This document shows positions 45,450-57,700 of a stretch of DNA of 64,000 nucleotides, piece by piece (position 1 is the stretch's first letter; every line of letters begins with the position of its first letter). This DNA comes from Haberlea rhodopensis. Lineage: Eukaryota > Streptophyta > Magnoliopsida > Lamiales > Gesneriaceae. The notes beneath the pieces are model-generated. The model saw only the letters and a program-made list of their open reading frames with translations, was not told where the DNA came from and ran no database searches. The DNA lies in NCBI GenBank assembly GCA_907163345.1, contig CAJQUN010000454.1, positions 248,001-312,000 of the forward strand. The letters run 5' to 3'. A program made the translations under genes and the position numbers.

Positions 45450-45826
45450 AATACTGCTCCAGAAACTGAGCCTTGAAAACATCCCAAGATATTTCAACTC
45501 CGGCTTCAGCCAATCCAATCTCAGCGGCTTCCCACCAAGATTGTGCACTATCCTTCAATTGATAAAGGGCAAGTGGCAGTTTACGATATTTAGGATACTC
45601 AATCAGTCTGAATAGATGTTCGATCTCTTTCAACCACGATTCAACTCGCGCAGAACCCTTTGTTCCACGGAATTTGGGCGGATGCAAATTCTGAAATCGA
45701 GCCATGACAATACATGGACATCTCTTCAAACTGGTCAATCACACGCTCAACACTAGTACTATTGACAACCTCAGCTTCAATAGCATGTGCCTTGCCCTTA
45801 CCCCGACCTCTTGCTTTTCCAAACAT
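45450..45826 (-). pseudogene. Gag N-terminal part of Gypsy-3
   Basis: Frames 45641-45826 (MFGKARGRGKGKAHAIEAEV) and 45450-45738 (ARFQNLHPPKFRGTKGSARV, WLKEIEHLFRLIEYP, WWEAAEIGLAEAGVEISW) form the gag start. The frame shifts once between them. Upstream is 5' leader to the primer site. Confidence 0.87.
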
Positions 45827-46000
45827 CTACAAACTCAAGTGTCAACAACATAATTCAAAACAAATATACAAACGATGCATATCAAATTATCTCATGTCCA
45901 ATCAAACAAGAGCAAAGAATTTAAGATAATTCAAACACATGCACACATATATCTTTGTGCCTATTCAGTGTACACAAAACTCAAGAGCATTCCCAGTTAT

Positions 46001-46012
46001 GCTCTGATACCA
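46001..46012 (-). other. Primer binding site of Gypsy-3
   Basis: Plus strand GCTCTGATACCA, i.e. TGGTATCAGAGC on the minus strand, three bases from the 5' LTR at 46016. Confidence 0.92.
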
Positions 46013-46015
46013 TAC

Positions 46016-47163
46016 TGTGAGGGCTCAATCCTAATTATGTGATTAATTATCACACAATGATAATTATAGCGTAAACAACGGAATATTAGTGTAAAATTTA
46101 TCAACATATGGCCCTAAAAATTTCTGCATGACCTCATCACACGAGGAATATACCACCCATAGCAATAGACCTATACCGAAAATATATAAATACCACCAGT
46201 TTTATATCCATCAACACAAACCAACATAAACAAATCAAACTATTAACACACATATCCATATTGGGCAAAAATAAACTAAAGATACATAAACTCCTCACAC
46301 TCCAGGGACTCACCCCTGGTACATATACTACTGGGATAAGAAGGAAAATAAACCTCTCAAGTGTGGCTCCCATCAGATGTACCCTGTCTGAGATCCTGAC
46401 CACCTGTATTACATGTCATTGTCCACACACAAAGACAACAATAGCCCCCTTGGGGGTGAGCCAAAGCCCAATATGGAACGATCATAAAATATACAACATG
46501 TATCTATAAAATGTGATATATGATGCAATGCAATTCATGCCATGTCATGTTGGTATTATATCATACCCCCATCCACTGGGCATATCTGAATCAATAAACG
46601 AAATCCAACCATATCTGAATAGCTCGAGCCTGTCAAGCCTATAGGGTATCCAGACGGATGGACGTAGGCAAAGAGCCACCAACCACAGGTCCTGACATCA
46701 CATAATCATATAGGGATATCCAGACGAATGACATCAGTAAGGTGCAATCAATCCCTGTCTCAACAAATCATATCAATCAAAGGGGACCACGATTCCCTAT
46801 GCCTATCGGGCCATGTAATACCGACATAGTATCGCAGTACCAATCCCCAATGACCGATATCAGAATCCAAGAAATATCAGGGTATTCAAGGATCATAGAT
46901 CAACGTGTATGTCATGCATCGATGTATGTATAAAAATGATGTGTGTTAACAAAACATTTATTTTTATACACCGACGTACCAATCTAAATGACGTGATGAA
47001 TGCCACATAATTTAAATAAAATCATGTAGCCATATAATCTCACACAAGTCACATAATTCAACAAATCATACATCAAATAATACAGATGCATGTCGTATGT
47101 TATCCGATCACAACATACCTTTATTCCGTCTGACTCACACTTGATGCCGGTCGACCAGTGAAG
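46016..47163 (-). repeat. 5' LTR of Gypsy-3, truncated
   Basis: Aligns with 37547-38690 up to GCCGGTCGACCAGTGAA, then similarity stops and PMD-like sequence begins. About 1.1 kb (the LTR 5' part, including U3) is missing, so this LTR no longer supplies a promoter to the element. Confidence 0.9.
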
Positions 47164-47169
47164 AGGGCA

Positions 47170-48440
47170 AACGATTCACCAAATATAATTATTATATGTA
47201 GTAATAATGGAATTAACATCAACGGCCTCTGTGTCATACACGATCCAGTTAAACTGCATATCGTTAAAATAAAAAAAATGGTCAACCAATATATTGAAAT
47301 CATCATTAATTTTCAAAATTCAATTACATAATTTAGGTTTACCTCGTCATTACTCATTTGGTCGAGAGAAAGTCGTATAATTCTGACCGAATGTGTTGCT
47401 ATATGGGTGTTACAAAACACAGTATTCCACCTATTATAAAAAATGTAAAATATTGCAATGTTTTATCATTTTAATATTAGTAATCAATACAAAAAATTAT
47501 TATTACCGTGCACCATAGGGAGCAACAGGAACATTCTCAGGGACAACCAGAGTTTTTAATTGTCGGTCAGGGTTCAGACATTTTATCCTACTCCATGCCC
47601 AAATCTGCCAATAAACATAAAAATATTTTAAAATATTTAGGAGGTATGATATTAGTAAAAGAAAAATATTACATATACCTGCAAAATATACAAAGGCCCA
47701 GTGATAGTGCATTTTCCTATAGTTGATGCATTGCACATTTCATGGTATAAATAAGCCAACACTTCACTGCCCCAACTATATATGTTCACCTCTTCCTAAT
47801 CTTCAAGTAACCGCAAATACATGAGCTTTATAGAGCTACTATTATAATCTGGAAGCAAAATTCCACCTATAATCATCAAAGATATACACCAAGTGTACTT
47901 TATTACACCCATCTCTGAGCTCATATCAGAGAAACGGTTAGCTCGGCAGTGATTGTCTAGAGCGATTATCCTTAGGTGACCGCCTTTAAATTTTGCTTCT
48001 GGTGGCTCGAATCCCAGTAACTCGAGACATGCATCTTGCCATTCTTCCACACGTTGTGAATCATCTACCCCAGTTACTGGTTGACCATCAACTTTAAAAC
48101 CCCAAATTATAGAAATATCTTGTAAAGTGATGGTAGTCTCACCAAATCTAAAATGAAATATATGAGTCTCAGGCCGCCATCGCTCAACAAGAATGGTAAT
48201 CAAATGATTATCGTAAATACAATAGCCAGATTGAAAAACATTCGTAAAATATCATATCAGTGATAAGCCTCCAAACACGATCGTGTATCACGTTCTCATT
48301 ATACAACCCCTATATAAGGTTATCTGTACGCTTCAATCGTAGAATATTATAAATATTCTCGGAACAAACATCACTGGAGATATGCGTAGATTGTAATATA
48401 ATACAGTTGAATATTCGGGACCTCGATTTAATGTCATCCT
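47170..48440 (-). pseudogene. Plant mobile domain (PMD, MAIN/MAIL1-like) gene remnant
   Basis: The 135-codon frame at 47796-48203 (minus) contains LVERWRPETHIFHFRFGE, TITLQDISIIWGFKVDGQPV and CLELLGFEP, the diagnostic core of the plant mobile domain (formerly aminotransferase-like). Upstream (48204-48440) similar codons appear in broken frames, and weaker pieces lie at 47503-47736. PMD genes occur as host genes and as passengers of transposons; here stops, no promoter context and the TE setting indicate a remnant. The 3' side is fused to the truncated Gypsy-3 LTR. It may be the second gene of the Mutator-like element whose transposase lies at 17439-37546. Confidence 0.78.
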
Positions 48441-48779
48441 AAAATTAATTAAAAAAATTAACACACATATCAACCATTTATAATATTAATAAAATTATAC
48501 TATACATACATATTTAAAAAAATAATGAATTTTTTGATTCATTTAAAAAAAATTATGTAACAAAAACAATGAACAATTTATAATTTTAAAATAATTTACT
48601 AACCTTTAAAAAATTTATAATGAAGCATGAACTGAGGAATTTTTGAAGAGAGGAAATGAAAGGTGTATGAACTGGAGGAAAAATAGAGATGAGTATATTT
48701 GATAAAATTATATCAGATATTTTATACATGGTTTTTGAGTTTTGGGTAGGGGCGGGTGACGTTTAATTGATTAGTTGGT
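48441..48779. other. AT-rich stretch without recognised features
   Basis: Poly-A/T-rich sequence upstream of the PMD remnant. No coding motif, terminal repeat or RNA gene seen. Confidence 0.6.
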
Positions 48780-49135
48780 TTTAATTCATTAGCTGATAGG
48801 TCGGTAGCGGCCCTAGTCAGTGACAATAGGCGGCTACTACTTAGTCAGGAGCCGCTCTCTAATAGAGCGACCCCTAATCACGTAGCAGTCGCTTACTTAG
48901 TAAGCGGCCGCTAACAGAAGAAAGGGCCACCCACAGCTAAGTAAGCGGCCGCTAACAGAAGAAAGGGCCGCCCACGGAGCCGTTTTACCATGAAGCGGCT
49001 CTTCAAAAGTTGTCAGCCGCCACCTCAAACGATGGTTTGAGGTATACTTAAAACCCTGCATTAAAGCGGCTCCTCAAAAGTTGTCAGTCACCACCTCAAA
49101 CGATGGTTTGAGGTATACTTAAAACCCCGTATTTT
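48780..49135. repeat. GCGGC-rich repeats (possible DNA-transposon terminus)
   Basis: GC-rich blocks in otherwise AT-rich DNA. AAGTAAGCGGCCGCTAACAG plus AAGAAAGGGCC occurs twice (about 48897-48930 and 48938-48971). A 68-bp block containing AAAAGTTGTCAGCCGCCACC and CAAACGATGGTTTGAGGTAT occurs twice (about 48992-49060 and 49065-49130). CAAACGATGGTTTG is itself a near palindrome. The style resembles long termini of Mutator-like elements, but I found no matching inverted copy in the window. Confidence 0.7.
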
Positions 49136-49647
49136 CGATGTATTTTTGAAAAATAATCTTTTTTTCGAATTATTATTTTTTAAAAAAAGCCAGTTTCCTT
49201 CTAAAACCACTCTGTTCAGACGCATTAATGTCCAAAAGGTGGGGTGAAAAAGCAACAAATAGATTAATATTAAGGAAGAAACTAAGTATTGTTACTGTCC
49301 TCGACCACTATTGCATTTGCTTGCTCACATCAATAAATTTTTTTATTATATATTTTATAACAATAATGGAACATAAACAAAGAAACAAGAAAGAAAAGGA
49401 TTTCTGAAAAAAGCACCTCTTGTTGGTTGCTGCCGTTGCTTCTTCCATCCATTTTTAAAAAAATAAGAAAATTCTGGGTAAAAGTAAAAAGGACAAAAAG
49501 AGAGAGAACCCATTTCGGGTTGTTCATCTGTTTACATTGTGCAGATCTTGTTTTAACTTAGTTAGATCCGAGTCGAGTTAGTGTCCGAATGCCAGGTCAG
49601 ATGTTAATTCAGCCGTGAAAGGGGTAGGGTGGGTGTGCGAGGGTGAA
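49136..49647 (+). promoter_or_regulatory. Upstream region and probable 5' UTR of the PH-RhoGAP gene
   Basis: Between the last repeat and the start codon. AT-rich with TATATATTTTATAAC-like sequence near 49347 on an A/T background, then a purine-rich stretch. The transcription start and promoter elements cannot be fixed from sequence alone. Confidence 0.4.
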
Positions 49648-51745
49648 ATGTCTGCTGCTGTTGCCGCATTTGAACGCCCACGTATTGGGAACTTGAATAC
49701 GGTAATAATTCTTTTGTGTTATGTTTTTGGTTTTCCCATAATTTGAAAAGGGAATGAATGATGGGCTCGGATGACGAAAAGTTTTCTAGTCAAATTTAAT
49801 CAAGAAATGGTCAATTTAGTGCTATCCTTGAGTTCAAGTTTGCCCTCTTTAGTTTATTTTAGAGTTGGATGAGTGATTACTGTATCATGCTGTAGTTCAT
49901 TAACATTTGTTTTTTTCTTGTCACGTTTTATTACGTGGGATTTGTTGTTCTTGATTATTTGTAGGTATTCAAGAGCGGGCATCTGCTCATATCTTCAAAA
50001 GGTTAGAGCTTTCAGGCTTATCGATGATGATTTGTGATGATTTCCCTCTAATTAATTTCTAAGGCTGGTATTTTGTTCTAATACATGGCCTCCGTGCATT
50101 TGAGCATTGCTTGTGAATTTTCCCCGTTGAACCCATGGGTCAGTAAGACAAGAAAAAAATTATGGTATTTGCATTTCTTTTACTCGGGAAAAAAGATTAT
50201 GATTACACTTATATTAACTGCTATGCTTTAAGAAAGAGTCTAGATGAGAAGGCAAGCTCGTTAGTAACAGTATGTTCCCAGAGCTCTGTCTTATCTTGAA
50301 TGAGGAAGGGGAACCGGGAGGGGAAGGACCGGGAGGGGAAGTTATTACGAGTGAAAAAAGATGTTTTAGTTGCATATTATATGAACTCATTTGACTTCTC
50401 TGGTTATCTGAGGTTTGTCTCCTTTTGTGATTGGTGGCCAATTTGGTAGGGTGAGGAAAAATGAACTGCTTAAGGCAGGCCTTTGACGGCTGCAATTCAC
50501 ACCATATTCGTATCTGTTATATTCATTCATCTGCAAAAATGCCGGAAAATAATAAAATGCTCTTAGCTAAAAGCACACTGTTGATGAATGTCTGATATGG
50601 ATTATGGTGCATGCAAAACAATTGGACCAATACTTGGCTTCCGTTCGTTATTGTGATTCATACGAATAAAAAATTGTCATTCCCATTGGTGATGTTGGTG
50701 GTGTTCTGAGTTCACTGACCACTCAAACATTTTGCAGGTTTGGGGTGGAAGTCTTGGAAGAAGAGATGGTTTATTCTTACACGCACCTCTTTAGTTTTCT
50801 TCAAGAATGACCCTGTTAGTGCATGAACATCTTTGTTTCACTTCTCTTAAATGTGCTTGTAAAATTGATACCCTAAACTGCTTTGTCATTGTTTTATCTG
50901 CACAATGACTTTTCGGAGCAGTTTAATTTTATTTAAAATTTGTTAATCTGTTATATGACATTGAAATGACTGAATGTCACCGACTCCCCTCCATGTAGAG
51001 TGCACTTCCGCAGTGTAGTGGCGAAGTAAATTTGACTTTGGGGGGCATCGATTTAAATAATTCAGGAAGGTAAATGGTCTCTCTTTTTATGTGGTTGTGT
51101 CTGTGTGTCTCTTTCAGTGTTTTAATGCTTTCTTGTTGCAGTGTTGTTGTCAGAGAAGACAAGAAACTCCTTACTGTTTTGTTTCCTGATGGGCGTGATG
51201 GACGAGCATTTACTCTTAAGGTGCATACAATTTTGCATGTGAAGCCTCTATTCGCTGTATCCAAACGGCCTCTTCTTTTGGCATTTATCTTGTGTTAAAC
51301 TTGAAAGTAATAAGTTGCCCTCCCTTTTTTGTTTCAAAATTTTAGGCTGAGACATCGGAGGACTTGTATGATTGGAAGACTGCCCTTGAACATGCTCTTG
51401 CACAATCGCCAAGTGCCGCCCTTGTGATGGGACAGAATGGGATATTTAGAAGTGACGCTAATGATACAATTGAGGGTTCTTTCCACCAATGTATGTGCAT
51501 GCATTTTACGTTCTTTCGTTTTCTTCAATGTTTGAAATGTTTTCAAATAGATTTCTCATCCGTGCCTAAATCCATGTGGAGTATTTTATATGCTCTAATT
51601 CTGTTAGGATTGGCTTTTGGTTCAGGGAGAGACAAACACCCAGTTAAGTCTTTGGTTGTTGGACGCCCAATTTTGCTTGCATTAGAAGATATAGATGGTG
51701 GCCCATCATTTCTTGAAAAAGCACTCCGGTTTCTTGAGAAGTATG
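49648..51745 (+). CDS. PHGAP: PHGAP exons 1-7 (N-terminus, PH domain, start of RhoGAP)
   Basis: ATG at 49648 begins MSAAVAAFERPRIGNLNT, matching the family's short N-terminus ahead of VFKSGHLLISSKG (exon 2). Exons 3-6 complete the PH domain (VNLTLGGIDLNNSG, DKKLLTVLFPDGRDGRAFTL, DLYDWKTALEHALAQ), expected to bind phosphoinositides or anionic membrane. Exon 7 starts the RhoGAP fold (VVGRPILLALEDIDGG). Splice phases: exon 1 ends in phase 0, exon 2 in 1, 3 in 0, 4 in 2, 5 in 0, 6 in 1, 7 in 1. A long frame reading through exon 6, intron 6 and exon 7 (51364-52293) is an artefact. Confidence 0.92.
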
Positions 51746-54700
51746 GTAAGATTTTTTTTAGTATTTTCCGACTGGCTATAATTCCACCCTTGAAAATATT
51801 TTCTCATGATTTCTTGAAGCTATTCTGGATCAAATGTTTGAGTTTCATGCTAGATCAGTTTCCAGGATGCTCAGAGACATTTTGTAGCTCTTTACCCGAA
51901 TTTGTATACTTTATGGAATTAATTATGAAAAGTGATTTAACCAGAAATTATAATGTTGGGCTTTTTTCTGACAAAGAAAATGTTGATTTTCTTTCTTCCA
52001 TTTCAGAGACATTTAGTTTTCTTTCTAGACAAAACTTACTCGATGTTTGCTTTTCAGCAATTCAACCCTCAAAACCATTTCTTATTCCCTATTATAGAAT
52101 GAAATGCCATCACCTCATTTTCGATCATGTTCCCAAAAATGCATTTCTATCAGTTTCCATACTTAGCAACACAACCTTTACATATGACTCAAGTTTTCAC
52201 AAATTCCCAAAAGAACAAGATTCCGGAGCTGGACTCAACTCTTCTGAATTAGAACCAGAGCAGTACAATAAGCAAATAATAAAAAATAATTAAAAAGGTT
52301 CAAGTATATAAAACAGAACATAAACAGTAAAGTTATAGCTGTCTTAGCAGAAAATGTAGTTAAAAATACATTTTAAACATCTCGACTGGACGAGTAGAAT
52401 TAGGGATGCTTATTGGGTCGGGTCAATCCGGACCCGGCCCACCCGACCCGGAACCGAACCTGTTAGCCCGGTTCGGAACCCGAACCGGAACCGGGCTAAC
52501 CTGTTCCAACCCGCTCTGGAACCGGTAAAAAACCGCTCCGGAGCGGTTCCGTGTCTCGAAACCGGTAGCACTACTGGTTCCGGAGCTGTAATTTTTGAAA
52601 AAAAATAAAATTTAAATTTAAAGCAAGCAACGGCTATATAGCCGCCGTTGCCATTTTTGTTTATGCTTGGCAACGTTCCTTTTTATTTTTTATTTTTTAA
52701 ATAAGAAAACTATAAATAGGTGTGTTGTGATTTGTAAATCCCACACAATTCATTCTTTTCAAAGCTGTATACTTCTATCTCATATTTTTTTCTCCATGGT
52801 GCTATCTGCATTTTACTTATATAATAATGACATCTTCATCTAGCAGCGCTGGTCGTAGCCGGGGTCGCAGCCGGGGTCGTCTTTCACTTAGTTCATCGTC
52901 GGCAATGAATATGTCTGTGCCAATTCCTGAGTTAAATGAAAGTTATGATTTTTTTGCTGATCTCAATGTTGATGGTTCATCTATGAACGTCGAAACGCAA
53001 GAACCCAAATAACCTATTGAACCTCCTGGTGCCCAACAGAGACAACAGGTGGCGTCATCCGGAGACACTACAGCTGCGAGTAGACAACCAACTCGTGCTA
53101 AAAGAAGTAAGATATGAGATCACTTTGAACTCACTCAAAAAAAAGGTACTACTGAGTATCTTGCAATTTGTAAATTATGTAAGATACAGTATTCATATAA
53201 AATCGGTGGTTCCAGTGGAGGCACCAGAACATTTAAAATGCACTTAGTAAGAAAACGTAATTTTGATGAGACAACTTTACAACAATTAAGTAGAGAAGCA
53301 ACACAAGCACAGATTAATGCTCTCACTGGCACGAATTTTATTTTAACTGCTGAAATTAACCGTAGGTCACTTGTTAGATATGTTATTAAGTGTGAACTAC
53401 CTTTTATACAAGCAGACATGCTGGTTTTATTGAATTTGCTTCGTCTATAGAACCCATGTTTAAACATATTTCTAGGCACACACTAAAAAGAAATTGTATG
53501 GACGTATTTGTTGAATATATAAATACATTGATTGAACATCTTTCTAGTTTGCCTTGTACGTTTAGCTTAACAACCGATATTTGGATAAATGACAACAAGA
53601 TATGAATCCGATTTTACATTTGTCCAAATATCGGATTCATATCTTGTTACGTCCATACAATTTCTTTTTAGTGTATGCCTAGAAATATGTTTAAACATGG
53701 GTTGTATAGACAAAGCAAATTCAATAAAACCAGCATGTTCTGCTTGTATAAAAGGTAGTCCACACCTAATAACATATCTAACAAGTGAACTACGGTTAAT
53801 TTCAGCAGTTAAAATAAAATTCGTGTAAGTGAGAGCATTAATATGTGCTTGTGTTGCTTCTCTACCTAATTTGTAAAGTTGTCTCATCAAAATTATGTTT
53901 TTTTACTAAGTGTTTTTTAAATGTTCTGGTGCCTCCACTGGAACCACCAACTTTATATGAATACTGTATCTTACATAATTTACAAATTGCAACATATTCA
54001 GTAATACCTTCTTTTTGAGCGAGTTCAAAGTGATCTCATATCTTACTTCTTTTGGCACGAGTTGGTTGTCTACTCGCAGCTGTAGTTGCTCCGGATGACT
54101 CCACATGTTGTCTCTGTTGGGCACCAGGAGGTTCGACAGGTTATTCGAGTTCTTGCGTTTCGACGTTCATAGATTAACCATCAACATTGAGGTCGGCAAA
54201 AAATCATAATTTTCATTTAACTCAGGAATTGGCACAGACAAATTCATTGCCGACGATGAACTAAGTGATAGACGACCCGGGACGAGACCCCGGCTACGAC
54301 CAATGCTACTAGATGAAGATGTCATTATTATATAAGTAAAATGCAGATAGAGATAGAAGTATAGAACTTTGAAAGAATGAATTGTGTGGATTTACAAATC
54401 ACAACACACCTATTTATAGTTTTTTTTAAAAAAATAAAAAAAAGGAACGTTTGGCAACGGTCGAATAACTGTTGCCAAACATAAACAAAAATGGCAACGG
54501 CTTTATAGCCGTTGCTTGCTTTAAATTTATTTTTTAAAATTACCGGTCTGGTAGCACCTGAACCGGTGGTGCTACCGGTTTCGAGACACGTAACCGCTCC
54601 AGACCGGTTTTTTACCCGTTCCGGAGCGGGTTGGAACCGGGTAGCCCGGTTCTGAACTAGGCTAACCGGTTCGGTTCAGTGCCGGGTCTGGATTGACCTG

Positions 54701-57700
54701 GCCCGATAAGCACCTAAGCCAGTCTTATGATCGACACCCCAGATGGCATTTATACGAATTCGTCTCACCGACCTAAACTCTATATCAAGAAATTACTAGA
54801 TTGTACCATCAGTACAAATAGCTAGGTCAGCCAATCTCAGGTATTACGTCTAAGACTACCACTCTTCAGGAATTACACCTACAGACAACGACACTGTACT
54901 ACTACGTCGAACCTTTTTTGACCGTTCACATGGACTGCATACATTCTTTTAGCAATTATATTCAAAGGCATCACTCAACCAATTTTATATGATAATCTCT
55001 CATATATAGGGATTGGCTCTTCAATTGATTTGACTTTCAAGATCTGAGAACACTTTTTGAATGTAGGTTCTGAAATGAAGTGATTTTGACTGTCATTTTT
55101 TCTGTCTTTGTTTCTCCTCTCAATTTTGGTTTGTAATGATCTTCTGACAATTGCTGCCAACCATCTACTTTGGCTATCGACTTTCTTGGTTTCGCAGTAC
55201 TTGACTTGTTCTCGGTTATCCTTGTGTGTGCTTATCATGCCAGTTTGCTAATGGAAGCATGAACATAACTATTCTATTTATCCTATGCTTTGTTGTTAAC
55301 TTGTTATCACCCAGCTTTGTATCAGCTGATAGAACATGAGGTTGATATTTGGTATACTATACAAAAGGAGATATGCTAAGTTTAATCCTATGGTGATATT
55401 TCAGTTATCATCTCATGGAACATTTTGTGATGATATAGTTTCATTTCTTTATTTAGTGCATGTCCTTACCTTTTTTAATCTATTTTACAGGGATTAAGGT
55501 AGAAGGAATCTTGCGCCAGTCTGCAGATGTTGAGGAAGTGGAACGAAGGGTTCAAGAATACGAGCAAGGTCTTTTCTTTATTCAAGTCAATGTGCTCTTG
55601 GACATCACTTTTTTTATGCTGTGGTTGCACTCTATCTTTTTATTTGATCGTGCGTATCCAGCTATTTTTTAGTTGGTTGGGTTCAATTCTTTTGTTTCCA
55701 TATGAGAAATGTGTTCCACTAATTTGTAAAAAAATTTAGGGTGGAGAAGTCATATTTAATAGAGAGAATGATCCCCAGCATTTTTGCTGATTCATATTTA
55801 TATTTTTCTAGAAATTAGCCCATTACCTTCAATAGTTCATAATAACTTGATCATATCATACTAGGGTGAAAACTCTGTTCCCACCTTTTTTGTGAAAAAG
55901 TTCCAACAATTGATTTACTTTTTTTGAAACTCATTTCACTCGGTCAAGCAAACATTATCCTTTTCTCGACCTCTTGAATATGAACAGCAGGTAGCTATTT
56001 TTTTAATTAGAAACTGTAGGCACCCTAATGTTTTGTTTATTTTTGTTTTTTCTTCACAAAACAACAGGGAGAAATTCAAACTAAACTTGGCTGAATCAAA
56101 GTAAAGTCTTAGTTTAAAAGACCAATTGGATATATTGTTAAGAATACATGGGGTTTCAACTCAAAACCAATTGGTAATGATTGGAGTAGCTTATGTATCT
56201 TATCAAGAGCTAACATAACTTGTAAACTCTCAATGTGTGACAAATCTCAACAAGCCCCCCTTATGTGTGACATTATATAAGTCAAACACGTGGACTAATA
56301 ACGCGTGTGACGGTGAGCATGAGGGCGGAGTAGCCAATTGCATGAAAAGCCTTCTCTAATACCATGTTAAGAATACATGAGATTCCAACTCAAAACCAAT
56401 TGGCAGTGAGTTGAGTAGCTCATGTATCTTATCAAGAGCTAGCATAGCTTGTGAAGAACAAGAATGCTTAAGGAGAATTGATAAACTCTTTATTTCTGAA
56501 TGAATAAAAAAAGAGTACAAGGTAGGTTTAAATAAACTCATAATCTAAAGAATAATGAAATCTATATCCATATCTTTTATTCAACACTCCCCCTCAAGCT
56601 GGGTCATATATGCTTAACATGCCGAGCTTGGAACTTAGGTCTTCAAACACCGGATAGTGAAGATCTTTAGTCAAGATGTTTGCAAGTTGCATGTGAGTGG
56701 AGACATGGTTGAGGTCAATGATCCTTTTCTCACTAATGTAATGTCGATCTAACTCAATGTGCTTTGTTCGATCATGATGCACTAGATTCTTAGCTATGCT
56801 TATGGCAGCTTGATTGTCACACATCATTTCCACTGGTTGACTGTTGTCTAACTTCAATTCATTCAGTAATCTTTTCAACCACATCCCTTCACATATGCCT
56901 TGTGCCAATGCTCGATATTCTGCTTCAGCACTACTATGGGCTACCACAGACTGCTTCTTACTCCTCCATGTTACTAAGTTTCCCTGTACAAATGCACAGT
57001 AAGCAGATGTGGATTTTCTATCAGTGTGGGAACCTGCCCAATCTGCATCACTATATATTTTGACACCTCTGCTCGATGATTTCTTGAAGAGCAATCATTT
57101 TCCCGAGTTCCTTTTGAGATATCGTAATATTCGGTATACAATATCCATGTGATCCTTCGTTGGGTTGTTAATGAACTGACTAACACACTAACCACAAAAC
57201 CAATATCAGGGCTAATGTGTGAAAAATATATTAGTTTCCCAACTAATCGTTGATACCTCTTTGTCGACTAACGGACAATCATCCATTGCTTCCAGTTTCA
57301 CCTTGGTATCCATGGGTGTATCTATGGGTTTGCATCCTAGCATTCTAGTTTCCTTTAGGAGATCCAACACATATTTTCTTTGAGAGATATAAATACCAAG
57401 GGATGATCTGGCAACCTCCACTCCCAAGAAATACTTCAGATGTCCTAAATCTTTCATTTCAAATTCTCTTGAGAGTCGAGCTTTCACTTGAGTCATTTCT
57501 TCACTGTGGTTCCCAATGAGAACAATATCATCAACATAGACTATGAGGATAGTGATTTTCTCTCCTTCTTACTGTTTGACAAGCAGGGTTGTAGTTATCC
57601 ATTCCCTTTAAGAACAGTTGAGAAGCGATGAAACCATGCCCTGGGTGATTGTTTTAGGCCATAAAGAGATTTCTTCAGTTTGCACACTTTATTCACTTTA

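Larger units (their letters stand above)
37547..47163 (-). mobile_element. Gypsy-3, decayed Ty3/Gypsy chromovirus
   Basis: Minus orientation: 3' LTR 37547-39803, pol 40025-43225, gag 43226-45826, primer site 46001-46012, 5' LTR 46016-47163 (truncated). LTRs begin TGTGAGGG on the plus strand. It inserted into the Mutator-like transposase frame at 37546. Every protein domain has frame breaks, and the integrase has lost a catalytic residue. Gag carries a solo-LTR insertion at 44018-45449. More diverged LTRs and more lesions than Gypsy-1 or Gypsy-2 suggest greater age. Confidence 0.92.
52401..54716. mobile_element. Inverted duplication of a hAT transposon 5' half (intron 7 of PHGAP)
   Basis: Two head-to-head arms. 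The left arm is 52401 to about 53610 (+) and the right arm about 53615-54716 (-). Each runs from the terminal repeat (TAGGGATGCTTATTGGG at left; TAGGTGCTTATCGGG in the right arm read on the minus strand) through a CCGG-rich subterminal region, a short leader and a BED-finger transposase start. They meet in a small palindrome around 53590-53650 (AACAAGATATGAATCCGAT and its complement). The transposase is cut just after the TTDIW motif, so most of the catalytic domain is absent. Clear 8-bp target duplications were not found. In the pre-mRNA the arms could pair over about 1.1 kb. Confidence 0.88.

Noticed and set aside
49330..49527. 65-codon minus-strand frame upstream of PHGAP
   Set aside because: Lies in the AT-rich 5' region of the plus-strand gene; no homology and low complexity.
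51364..52293. 309-codon frame in the PHGAP gene
   Set aside because: Reads through exon 6, intron 6, exon 7 and into intron 7; splice signals and family alignment show the true exon limits.
52401..54716. Two functional convergent zinc-finger genes in intron 7
   Set aside because: Both arms share stops within the BED finger and lack most of the catalytic domain, so they are transposon remnants.
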